A stretch of 8,918 nucleotides of DNA, taken from contig JAFXMP010000242.1 in assembly GCA_017530275.1 (NCBI GenBank), positions 1-8,918 of the forward strand, given 5' to 3'. This DNA is from Clostridia bacterium. Its GTDB lineage: Bacteria > Bacillota_A > Clostridia > Christensenellales > Aristaeellaceae. The notes beneath the pieces were generated by a model. It was not told the DNA's origin, searched no databases, and worked only from the letters and a program-made list of their open reading frames with translations. Both the position numbers and the translations under genes were made by a program. Below, in pieces: positions 1 to 6,709 of the stretch; the stretch's first letter is position 1; every line of letters begins with the position of its first letter.

Positions 1-845
1 ACCTGTTCCGCCTGCCTGGAATTCCAGAGCTCATCCCAGCTCTGCGTATTCAGGTTGCCCATGACCTCCTTATCCTTGGTGCCGTTGCAAGGCATCACGT
101 CGCCATACGGGTCGATAAAGAAGGTATCGAAGGCCATATCGCAGGGCAGCAGCCGTTTTTGCCCGTAGATATAGTTGATCAGGCCATGGTTGAAATAGGC
201 GCGGAACCATTTCTTGGGGCTCTTGGCATTCAGCAGCTCGTTGACCAGATCCTCAAAGTTCTTCGCCACCATCGGACGGTCATGGATCACGTTTTTGTTT
301 TCGACGAAATAGAAGCTGTTATGGAGCGAAGCGGTGGCGAATTCCATGCCCAGCTCGTCCGAAAGCCGATAGAGGGGCACCAGGTCAGGCGCGTTCCGGT
401 CCTGCACGGTCATGCCGAAGCCGACGTCCTTCAAGCCCCTCGCCCGCAGCTGCTTGAGGGTTTCGTAGCCGCGCTTGTAGCCGTCCGGCAGGCCCCGGAT
501 CTCATTATTGGTTTTTTCCAGCCCCTCGATGGAAATGCGGATGCCAATATTGGGAAATTTTTCGGTCAGCTTCAGGATGCGGTCGGTGAAAAAGCCGTTG
601 GTGCTGATGACGATTCGCTCCGACAGCTTGCTGAGCACCTCTACGATGTCCTCCAGATCTTCACGGATGAAGGGCTCCCCGCCGGTGATGTTGGTGAAAT
701 ACATGGGCGGGAGCTTTTTGATCGTCTCGATGCTGAGCTCTTCTTCCGGCCTCGAAGGCGCTTTATAGCGGTTGCACATCGTGCAATGCGCGTTGCAGCG
801 GTAAGTCACGATCACCGTGCCGTTCAGTTTCTTCTGATTGCTCAT
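1..845 (-). CDS. Radical SAM enzyme with SPASM-type C-terminal motif (3' end cut by window edge)
   Basis: The frame starts at ATG 845-843 and stays open to position 1, so about 281 residues are visible and the C-terminus is missing. Seen: the radical SAM cluster motif CNAHCTMC (C17, C21, C24), which ligates a [4Fe-4S] cluster that cleaves S-adenosylmethionine, then GGEP at residues 55-58 for SAM binding, with the usual spacing. Near the edge, C235 and C253 with G248 fit the first SPASM element, C-x(9-15)-G-x4-C, so an auxiliary Fe-S cluster is likely; the remaining SPASM cysteines would lie outside the window. SPASM enzymes usually modify peptides, but related proteins occur in polysaccharide loci and the substrate here is unknown. 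The start follows the glycosyltransferase stop by 30 bp. Its ribosome site (GGGGA, 6 nt upstream) is weak. Hand counts of two 40-codon blocks give about 77% and 87% G/C-ending codons, against about 65% at the start of the Wzz-like gene, so its codon use differs somewhat. The family is certain; the reaction is unknown. Confidence 0.9.
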   Translation of the reverse strand, partial: MSNQKKLNGTVIVTYRCNAHCTMCNRYKAPSRPEEELSIETIKKLPPMYFTNITGGEPFIREDLEDIVEVLSKLSERIVISTNGFFTDRILKLTEKFPNIGIRISIEGLEKTNNEIRGLPDGYKRGYETLKQLRARGLKDVGFGMTVQDRNAPDLVPLYRLSDELGMEFATASLHNSFYFVENKNVIHDRPMVAKNFEDLVNELLNAKSPKKWFRAYFNHGLINYIYGQKRLLPCDMAFDTFFIDPYGDVMPCNGTKDKEVMGNLNTQSWDELWNSRQAEQ

Positions 846-875
846 CGTATATCCCCGCTTTCTCGTTTGATCGTA

Positions 876-2108
876 TTATGGCTGATAAATTTGCATCAGT
901 TTTTGCGCATAGTCCGCAACCGAATCAAAAACAATGGATTTACTGTTTTCGCGATACTGGTTCAAACGCGATTCATCTTCCCAAAGCGATTGGATTTTCG
1001 CTTTCAGATTCTCGGCGTCTCCGCTCTGGAAGAGCTCGCCGGTTTTCCCATCATCAATGAGTTCGGGGATACCCCCGATCTTCGCGCCAAGAACCGGCGT
1101 GCCCAGCGTCAGGCTCTCGATGGCGGCATACGGGCAATTATCGAATACTTCGGATGGAACGATGCTGAACGCAGCATTCCGGATCACGCCATTGAGCAGG
1201 CTGCCAGACAGGAAGCCCACGTTTACAACGTTTTTAATTTGATCCACTTGCTCCTGCAACGGTCCGCTTCCGGCAAAAACGAAGGGGATTACCGGCAGCG
1301 CTTCCACCGCTTTCATCAGTGTTCCGATCCCTTTTTCCGCTGAAAACCGGCCAAAGTAGAGCGCGTATCGGTCCGGAAGGTGAGGAAGCGAGGATATGTC
1401 CGCGTCCGCCGACCGGTTAGTGCCGGTGAAATTTCGCAAAAACACGGTTTTTGCCGCAAGGATAGGGCTGGTATCCAGCTTGGCCTTCATAAATTGGGAA
1501 GGACAGATCACTGCATCGAGGCAGCGATAAATGCCGCGAGCGTTCCAATAGTACGCCTCGCAGAATCCAATCACGCTCCTTACCGTGGAGGAATGGATGC
1601 ATTTCCCTTTTGCACAGTTGACGAACCGGCCCTTTCCCCCGCCGATGCACTTTTCGCAGATATGCTTTTCAATTGGATTAAACAACTGATGATTCGGGCA
1701 GATCAATTGGAAATCATGGGCCGTATATACGATCCGACAGTTTTGGCCAGACGCCTTCTTCCATTGCATGATTTCGACGATGACCGAGGGGGTAAGCTGG
1801 TAATTGAAGTTGTTCAGGTGGACAACCTCTGGCCGAAAATCGTCCAGGACAAGGCGAAGCTTTTTTCTTGATTCCGTGGAATAGATGGTCTTGAGCGCAT
1901 AGCCGATTTTGGCCAGGCCCTTGCTGGTATGAAAATCCATCGTGGAGGTATATGCGTTTACCTTGTTTCCAACGCATCGATCCGGATGCTCCATCCCAAA
2001 ATACTGAACGCTGTGCCCATGCTGCTCCAGGTATTCTCCCAGCTGGAACATATAGGTTTCCGAACCGCCGTTCGGGTACAGAAATTTGTTGACCATCAGT
2101 ATTCTCAT
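876..2108 (-). CDS. GT4 family glycosyltransferase with cysteine cluster
   Basis: A cytosolic GT-B enzyme of family GT4 that would transfer a sugar from a nucleotide-sugar donor to the growing lipid-linked repeat unit; donor and acceptor cannot be read from sequence. From ATG 2108 it has 410 residues. Seen: the N-terminal glycine turn YPNGGSETY (11-19), YTAHDF (128-133), a cysteine-rich insert with C137, C151, C154, C165 and C170, the donor-site segment YFGRFSAEKG (251-260), FAGSGPL (278-284), and the C-terminal acidic motif as D323-x7-E331, where Asp replaces the first Glu of the classical E-x7-E. The same arrangement of cysteines is common in EPS-locus GT4 proteins and may bind a metal (inference). 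The frame is open up to ATG 2150, but that start has no good ribosome site, whereas ATG 2108 has GGGAGG 7 nt upstream and starts directly at the conserved MRILMVNKF strand. It lies 77 bp after the small membrane protein gene and 30 bp before the radical SAM gene. Confidence 0.93.
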   Translation of the reverse strand: MRILMVNKFLYPNGGSETYMFQLGEYLEQHGHSVQYFGMEHPDRCVGNKVNAYTSTMDFHTSKGLAKIGYALKTIYSTESRKKLRLVLDDFRPEVVHLNNFNYQLTPSVIVEIMQWKKASGQNCRIVYTAHDFQLICPNHQLFNPIEKHICEKCIGGGKGRFVNCAKGKCIHSSTVRSVIGFCEAYYWNARGIYRCLDAVICPSQFMKAKLDTSPILAAKTVFLRNFTGTNRSADADISSLPHLPDRYALYFGRFSAEKGIGTLMKAVEALPVIPFVFAGSGPLQEQVDQIKNVVNVGFLSGSLLNGVIRNAAFSIVPSEVFDNCPYAAIESLTLGTPVLGAKIGGIPELIDDGKTGELFQSGDAENLKAKIQSLWEDESRLNQYRENSKSIVFDSVADYAQKLMQIYQP

Positions 2109-2115
2109 TCGTCTG

Positions 2116-2121
2116 CCTCCC
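2116..2121 (-). promoter_or_regulatory. Ribosome binding site that sets the start of the GT4 gene
   Basis: On the minus strand GGGAGG is followed by a 7-nt spacer and ATG (2108-2106). It selects this start over the in-frame ATG at 2150, which would add 14 residues unlike the family N-terminus. Confidence 0.8.
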
Positions 2122-2185
2122 GATTCCTTGACGGGCAAATGCGCGCTCATCAGCGTGAGCTGAGCTTCGTCTTTCCGTCAGGTTT

Positions 2186-2470
2186 TTATTTCACCGCTTC
2201 CACCGTATCCGCAGGGGACAGCGGCGTAACCTCTTTCAATTTCAGCCCTTCCTTATCGATCAATACGGCGGTATCCGATTCGTTCGCATTTTCATCTTTC
2301 GGATTGTCCAAATTGATTGCTTCGCTCCCATACTCTTTCCGTTTTTCTTGCTGGCCCAAGAATACGCCCGAAAAGAAAATGAAAAGCATGATGATGGAAA
2401 AGCCCAGGAACACGATCGAGATTTTCAAAAATCGTTTGATGGAGTCTTTGACCAAGTTTCCTATTTTCAT
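2186..2470 (-). CDS. Small single-pass membrane protein of unknown function
   Basis: I do not recognise this 94-residue protein. Seen: a short basic N-terminus (K2, K8, K13, R13-K16 region), one strongly hydrophobic helix at about residues 17-39, then a polar, acidic tail of about 55 residues (NPKDENANESD) ending in LSPADTVEAVK. There are no cysteines and no catalytic motif. By the positive-inside rule the N-terminus is cytoplasmic and the acidic tail is outside. It starts at ATG 2470 with GGAG 5 nt upstream (2476-2479), only 17 bp after the metallophosphoesterase stop, so it is a real member of the operon and not a chance frame. It has the same N-in, C-out one-helix layout as the phosphoesterase before it, so it could be an accessory subunit of that protein or of the co-polymerase (inference). 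The low-complexity tail will make homologues hard to find by simple search. Confidence 0.8.
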   Translation of the reverse strand: MKIGNLVKDSIKRFLKISIVFLGFSIIMLFIFFSGVFLGQQEKRKEYGSEAINLDNPKDENANESDTAVLIDKEGLKLKEVTPLSPADTVEAVK

Positions 2471-2487
2471 CTTCGCTCCATTTATTG

Positions 2488-3549
2488 TTAATACCAGTTC
2501 ACATCAACAACGACAATCTCTGGGTTATTGTTGATTCTGGGGATCTTGGAGTTATTGCCCAAACCGCGGCTGACCACCACAACGCTTCCTCCCTTGACCG
2601 TCTGCATTCCTTCATAAAGCTCCGGCAAAAAGCCCTGATCGGAGGCATAAAGACCTCCAAAATGCGGGATCCGAATCAGTCCTCCGTGGGTGTGGCCGCA
2701 CATAGCCAAATCGACCCTGAATTGATTCAGCGTGCCCAGGAAATACTCCGGATAATGAACAAGCAACAGCTTAAAACCGTCGGCTTTCATGAATTTTTCC
2801 ATAAATTGGGGCCCGGTGTATTTTTCGTAATTCGACACTTCATTGACCAACCCGCCGATGACCACCTTGTTTCCGTTTATTTCTGTTTCAATATAACTGT
2901 TCTCCAGCATCACCACGCCGGTAGCGACAAGATCTTTCTTGATGTTGGTTTTGCGATGGATATAATCCACCCATTCATGGTTGCCCATCACATAGTAGAC
3001 GTCTGTAATATCCGTTAATTGTGTGCAAAGCTCCGTCACGACGTGGGTATCGTCGTTAAAACGATTATTCATATCTCCGGTGATCGCAATGATATCCGGG
3101 TTCAGGCGCTTGATCCAATCGACGAGCTCAGCGTTCTTTTCCCCAAATTCATGAAGATGCAAATCGCTCAGCTGAACGATACGAAAGGCTGCTTCCACCT
3201 CGTCGGACTGCAAATGATAAAAAGTCACTTCAAGGGTTTCATTCTCTTTTTCAATGTAATAATGCAAACCGACTGCGGCGGCCGCGAAGAAAACCAGAAG
3301 GATGCACAGAACTTTTCGCGCCTTTTTCAGCCTTCTGCGCCAGGCAATGCGCTTGGGGGAAGGCTCGTTCTTAGGCTTCTTTTTCGGGGCCGCTGCCGCC
3401 GATTCCTTGATCGACGCCGTTTCTTCTGCTTTGTCCTGCTCGTCTTTGTTTTCCTCCTGCTGCTCCTTGGAAGCGTTCTCTTCGTTGATGGCAGAGGAAT
3501 CCCGCGTCTTTTTTGACGACGGCAGACGGATCCATTTCTTTCTACTCAC
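2488..3549 (-). CDS. Membrane-anchored calcineurin-like metallophosphoesterase with long charged N-terminus
   Basis: A 353-residue protein of the YkuE/YaeI-like branch of metallophosphoesterases, which hydrolyse phosphomono- or diesters with two metal ions. All metal-site motifs are present: DLHLHEFG (D129, H131), GDMNN (D159), GNHEW (N190, H191), H265 in LLVHYPE, and GHTHGG (H286, H288), so it should be active. Residues 1-77 are almost entirely Lys, Glu, Asp, Ser and Ala, ending in a basic stretch (RRRLKKARK). A single TM helix (about 78-98) follows, which places the catalytic domain outside the cytoplasm. The start codon is GTG (3549-3547), with GGAGG 6 nt upstream. It lies 17 bp after the Wzz-GGDEF gene and 17 bp before the small membrane protein. 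The substrate is unknown; candidates are a lipid-linked (pyro)phosphate or a phosphate-bearing glycan at the membrane surface (inference). The family call is firm. A tyrosine-phosphatase role is less likely from the fold and the outside location. Confidence 0.93.
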   Translation of the reverse strand: MSRKKWIRLPSSKKTRDSSAINEENASKEQQEENKDEQDKAEETASIKESAAAAPKKKPKNEPSPKRIAWRRRLKKARKVLCILLVFFAAAAVGLHYYIEKENETLEVTFYHLQSDEVEAAFRIVQLSDLHLHEFGEKNAELVDWIKRLNPDIIAITGDMNNRFNDDTHVVTELCTQLTDITDVYYVMGNHEWVDYIHRKTNIKKDLVATGVVMLENSYIETEINGNKVVIGGLVNEVSNYEKYTGPQFMEKFMKADGFKLLLVHYPEYFLGTLNQFRVDLAMCGHTHGGLIRIPHFGGLYASDQGFLPELYEGMQTVKGGSVVVVSRGLGNNSKIPRINNNPEIVVVDVNWY

Positions 3550-3555
3550 CTTGTT

Positions 3556-3560
3556 CCTCC
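3556..3560 (-). promoter_or_regulatory. Ribosome binding site supporting a GTG start
   Basis: GGAGG on the minus strand lies 6 nt before GTG (3549-3547) of the metallophosphoesterase gene. It supports the non-ATG start and therefore the reality of the long charged N-terminus. Confidence 0.8.
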
Positions 3561-3566
3561 GTTGAT

Positions 3567-5381
3567 TTATTTATTCGTCGGTTTGAAAACGATAAGCTCT
3601 TCCTGTTTGAAGGTAGCGCTGATCAAATTGTTGATTTGATAGGTCGACAGACGGTTGGATTCACCGATCTTCGCTGTCAGGCTGGGCTTGATTTCCGTCT
3701 GGGATTTTTCAAGCTCGTATCCAATGAAATCCAGCATGTCCTTCGCTTTTTCATAGGAACTGTTATTGAGCAGGCACAGGAACTGATTGCCGTTATTATA
3801 GCCGATAAAGCCGTACTGTTTGGTTGCGATCTGCAGGATAAGGCCAAGCTCCGCAAGCATCTGGTTGCCCTTTTCCCGTCCGAAGCGGTTGTTGATCTCT
3901 CCCAGATTTGTAACGAACAGACAGACGCAGCTGAATGTGTCAAGCGCGCCCTCCTTGGCGATCTCTTCAATTTTCTCATCACAAGAAATGCGGCTGGGCA
4001 GCCCCGTGATTTTGTCCGTGTAAAGCACGTAATCCATCAGGTCGCCCGCGCGGCCCAACACGATCGCTCCGGTGCAGCCAACGCCCAGAAAAAGGATGCC
4101 GCCCAGCACCATATAAAGCATGATATTGACGCCCTTGTTGGCCCGGGCGCTCGAAGTGACGCGGATATTCTTGGCGACTTCGGACTGGTTGAACTCTGTG
4201 CCAAGGATGTTCAGCTGGGCATAGATGCTGTTGATCTTCTCAATGAGATACATGATCTCTTCGCGGATTTCCGCCTGAGCGCTCTCACTCGCCGCTTCGG
4301 TAACGCCAGAAAAACGCGCCAGGATAAATTCATCTTCCGAGATCTTTTTTTCCAGTGCGTAAACGGAGGCGAAATAACCCGCATAGGTATCCATCAGGGT
4401 TTCATAGTTGTTTTGGGAATAGACAGGATTATGATCCTCATCGTAGATTTCGTACACCTGATGTAATATGATGGAATTGGAACCCTCGTCCGTTGAATCC
4501 CCTGTGCCCGAGCTTGAATAATTCTGGGACTCCAGCATCCGTTCCTCATAGATCTGCAGTAGGCTCGCCATTTCATCTGCCTGAAGGAGCAGCTTTTCAC
4601 GCTGGAGGTTTTGCTCGGCTATATCAGCGGTGTAATAATCCAGCAGCAATTGCGGATCCTTGGTGATGCCGGAATTGACGGCCTTCACATAGACGCTTTC
4701 ATATTGCGCGTTCTGCAGCGATTGAAGCTGTGTCTGCAAATCATAAAAGCTCAGGCCCGTCTGCGAGGAACGAAAGGATTCTTCGCAGCTGTATATGTAC
4801 TGGAGCATTTTATCGATCGAGCTTGAAACCATATCCATGGAAATGATATAGTCGTATTTATCCAAAAGCTCCGTATCCACCACGCCCGGCTTTTTTCTGG
4901 TGATCACATACCGGTTTCCGTACCAGGTCATATATTGGTTGACGATCGCCGTAACCAGGCTCTGCACGGTTTCCACTGAATAGCTTGAGTTCATGGACAG
5001 CCGCACCCGATAATTTGTGGGCGTCATCGTATATTCTTCGCCCTTTTCCAGCATGGCCTTCTTCCGGTTTTCTTCTTCCGACGTCAGCAAGCCTTCAATG
5101 GAAAGCGAATCTCTGACATAGTCCACGTTGATATCCATATCGACTTCTTCCAATGCAGAGCTGACGATGACCGCCGTGCGTATTTCCTCCGGCTTGAGCT
5201 CGTTGCCTGTGGGCGTCAAGCCCTCGGACGCTTTGCTGTTTAGATATTCAATGTTAATTGAGGCATAATAATACTGCTGTCTTGAAAGATACCAATAAAA
5301 CACAGAAAGGCCGAGCACCATTCCAAAGATAATGATGTATCGCCATTTCTTTATGTATCTTAAAATTTGAAAATCTTTCAT
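3567..5381 (-). CDS. Wzz-like co-polymerase protein fused to a degenerate GGDEF domain
   Basis: A 604-residue protein. Seen: TM1 (about 14-33), a large extracytoplasmic region with helical, probably coiled-coil segments (about 40-415), TM2 (about 418-442), and a cytoplasmic C-terminal domain (about 448-600). The outer region is collinear with the preceding gene product (shared ASEGL-x-P-x-G near residue 51; GLSFYDL at 209-215). The Pro-rich motif usual before TM2 of Wzz proteins is absent. The C-terminal domain has GGDEF landmarks: TDKITGLPSR (455-464), INNRFGREKGN (496-506), and YNNGNQFLCLL, where NGNQF (530-534) occupies the GGDEF position. The signature Asp and Glu are changed to Asn and Gln, the metal-binding Asp of the DxDxFK region aligns by eye with a non-acidic residue, and no RxxD inhibitory site precedes the signature. 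It should not make c-di-GMP. It may instead be a structural or nucleotide-sensing domain in the place where BY-kinases sit in Wzc-type proteins (inference). Its ATG overlaps the previous stop by 4 bp. Confidence 0.85.
   Translation of the reverse strand: MKDFQILRYIKKWRYIIIFGMVLGLSVFYWYLSRQQYYYASINIEYLNSKASEGLTPTGNELKPEEIRTAVIVSSALEEVDMDINVDYVRDSLSIEGLLTSEEENRKKAMLEKGEEYTMTPTNYRVRLSMNSSYSVETVQSLVTAIVNQYMTWYGNRYVITRKKPGVVDTELLDKYDYIISMDMVSSSIDKMLQYIYSCEESFRSSQTGLSFYDLQTQLQSLQNAQYESVYVKAVNSGITKDPQLLLDYYTADIAEQNLQREKLLLQADEMASLLQIYEERMLESQNYSSSGTGDSTDEGSNSIILHQVYEIYDEDHNPVYSQNNYETLMDTYAGYFASVYALEKKISEDEFILARFSGVTEAASESAQAEIREEIMYLIEKINSIYAQLNILGTEFNQSEVAKNIRVTSSARANKGVNIMLYMVLGGILFLGVGCTGAIVLGRAGDLMDYVLYTDKITGLPSRISCDEKIEEIAKEGALDTFSCVCLFVTNLGEINNRFGREKGNQMLAELGLILQIATKQYGFIGYNNGNQFLCLLNNSSYEKAKDMLDFIGYELEKSQTEIKPSLTAKIGESNRLSTYQINNLISATFKQEELIVFKPTNK
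3582..4040 (-). other. Region encoding the degenerate GGDEF domain
   Basis: Codons for residues about 448-600 of the Wzz-like fusion. The altered signature NGNQF is encoded at 3780-3794. Fold landmarks (the TGLPSR start, the INN-x-FG helix, the hairpin signature followed by LCLL, and a C-terminal AKIG strand at 570-573) keep the GGDEF order and spacing, while the acidic catalytic residues are lost. Confidence 0.78.
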
Positions 5382-6649
5382 TTCGCTTCAATGCCTTTCT
5401 TTTTGTTATGAAAAACAAGGATGCCCACCAGAAGCGCGTCCATTACTGCCGTAAGCATAACGACGCTTTTTGCCTTGGTGCGTTCCATCAAGCTGATTTC
5501 CAACGGCATCATCGTAACATAGCTGTGATTTTTATATTGGCTGAATTCCTTTTCCACTTTCCGGATCGTATTCATGGTCGCTTCCAGCTGGCTTTTCATT
5601 TCCGCGATCAGATTGTCCACCCGGGCGGTGTTCGATATACTCATTGAAGTGTTTTCTTTATTCTTTATCATGGCGATAAATTGTTCTGTCTGGTTGATCT
5701 GGCGCTGAATCTCCTCCGAGCTTTCTTCATATGTCGTAGCGTTGAGGGCGAGAATGTCGATACCGATTTTTGTTTTGGACATATAAAATTTCCGTTCCGA
5801 ATCAAGGGAGGGAATGAACACGACGCTCGTCAGCCGCGACTCATAATCCTGGAGTATTTTTTTGTAAAGCTTCTGCAGCTTTCGATTGTAATCATAGTTG
5901 TTCGTCAGATTCTGTATTCGATAGTTCAAGCGTTCCATATAGGTTCCCTGATCGGATGTGACCCCGCGCTCGGAAATAATGGACTTGATTTCTTTCAGCG
6001 TGGAGATCCTGTACCTTTCGATGATGTTGATCAAATCCTGGAAAGAAATGCCATCGCTGCTGATAAAGTCCTTGTCGCTGCTCTGCTGGGAGCTGAGGTA
6101 TTTCTGCATTTGGTTCAAAGACATATTGTAATAGTTGATCAGGTCGAGATATTCGAGGTTTTCATCATTATCGACATTAAAGATCAGCACAAACTGGTCA
6201 TTGCTGTATATTTCGTGGAAATGGCCGATATACGAATAAATGAGCGAATTCAGAAGGCCGTTTGCGCTGACGGCGCCAAGATTGTCGTTTTGCCCCGCCT
6301 CATAGCTGACGATAAACTGGGTCGCGATCAAAGAAGCGTTATTCCTCGGACGAATAGAGATCTCGTTCATAAGATTGCGAGGATTGACATTTCCCTCTAA
6401 GCCTGCATTACGAATGGCGTCTTCGATTACTTCGTCCGTAAAAATGTTATAAGCGTTGAAGTACGTTCCGTTCGGATAGAGGCCTTCAGATGCGTTCGGA
6501 TAGGTAAAGGTAAGGATAGCCGACGCCTTCTGGTGGCTTTGCACATAGAAATAGATGCAAAAAGCGGCAACGAACACGATCGAGAACATAAGGATCCGAA
6601 AAAAGTGTTTCCGCAGAACAAAGATGATCTGGGTGATCAGATTTCGCAT
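5378..6649 (-). CDS. Wzz-like chain-length / co-polymerase protein without kinase domain
   Basis: A 423-residue protein with the polysaccharide co-polymerase layout: TM1 at about 16-36, a long extracytoplasmic region, and TM2 at about 394-413, then a short basic cytoplasmic tail (HNKKKGIEAK). Such proteins surround or contact the Wzy polymerase and influence chain length. The first outer segment carries ASEGLYPNG (53-61) and the middle carries GISFQDL (200-206), both matched in the next gene product, so the two are paralogues. Residues about 310-375 are rich in Glu, Gln and Lys and probably form a coiled coil. The Pro-rich motif typical just before TM2 is absent; only P382 is near. There is no Walker motif or tyrosine cluster. 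The start is ATG 6649. Its stop overlaps the next start (ATGA), which suggests translational coupling and paired expression. The call rests on topology and layout; similarity to classical Wzz is weak by eye. Confidence 0.82.
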   Translation of the reverse strand: MRNLITQIIFVLRKHFFRILMFSIVFVAAFCIYFYVQSHQKASAILTFTYPNASEGLYPNGTYFNAYNIFTDEVIEDAIRNAGLEGNVNPRNLMNEISIRPRNNASLIATQFIVSYEAGQNDNLGAVSANGLLNSLIYSYIGHFHEIYSNDQFVLIFNVDNDENLEYLDLINYYNMSLNQMQKYLSSQQSSDKDFISSDGISFQDLINIIERYRISTLKEIKSIISERGVTSDQGTYMERLNYRIQNLTNNYDYNRKLQKLYKKILQDYESRLTSVVFIPSLDSERKFYMSKTKIGIDILALNATTYEESSEEIQRQINQTEQFIAMIKNKENTSMSISNTARVDNLIAEMKSQLEATMNTIRKVEKEFSQYKNHSYVTMMPLEISLMERTKAKSVVMLTAVMDALLVGILVFHNKKKGIEAK

Positions 6650-6660
6650 GTCGCGCTGTT

Positions 6661-6669
6661 CTCTCCTTT
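6661..6669 (-). promoter_or_regulatory. Ribosome binding site with long spacer before the Wzz-like gene
   Basis: AAAGGAGAG on the minus strand lies 11 nt (13 nt from GGAG) before ATG 6649. The spacing is longer than the 5-7 nt seen at the phosphoesterase, small-protein, GT4 and polymerase genes here. I see no other in-frame start close by. Confidence 0.6.
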
Positions 6670-6709
6670 CACTTTCATCAATGGAAAACCGCTTATCCCA
6701 AGCGCACTC

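Noticed and set aside
159..1343. A 394-codon plus-strand open frame, opposite the radical SAM and GT4 genes
   Set aside because: It runs antisense across two well-supported genes and their gap. Its translation shows no motif, and GC-rich codon bias on the minus strand easily leaves such an open antisense frame.
2109..2150. Upstream ATG 2150 as the start of the GT4 gene
   Set aside because: The 14 extra residues do not match the family N-terminus, and ATG 2108 has GGGAGG at 7 nt.
2145..2165. Imperfect hairpin (GCTCA...TGAGC) in the 77-bp gap between the small membrane protein and GT4 genes
   Set aside because: The stem is only 5 bp plus 2 bp with a bulge and no T-run follows on the minus strand, so it is neither a credible terminator nor a clear regulatory element.
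3780..3830. A c-di-GMP inhibitory (I) site RxxD before the GGDEF signature
   Set aside because: The equivalent position reads KQYG (residues 521-524), so neither Arg nor Asp is present.
3513..4466. A 317-codon plus-strand open frame opposite the GGDEF part of the Wzz-like fusion
   Set aside because: It is the antisense shadow of a gene with clear domain landmarks, and it has no recognisable family motifs. The same applies to the plus-strand frames at 1929-2534, 2485-3018 and 5681-6400.
6650..6709. Promoter or terminator in the 60-bp gap between the polymerase-like and first Wzz-like genes
   Set aside because: I see no -35/-10 pair, no inverted repeat and no T-run; the gap holds only the AAAGGAGAG ribosome site.
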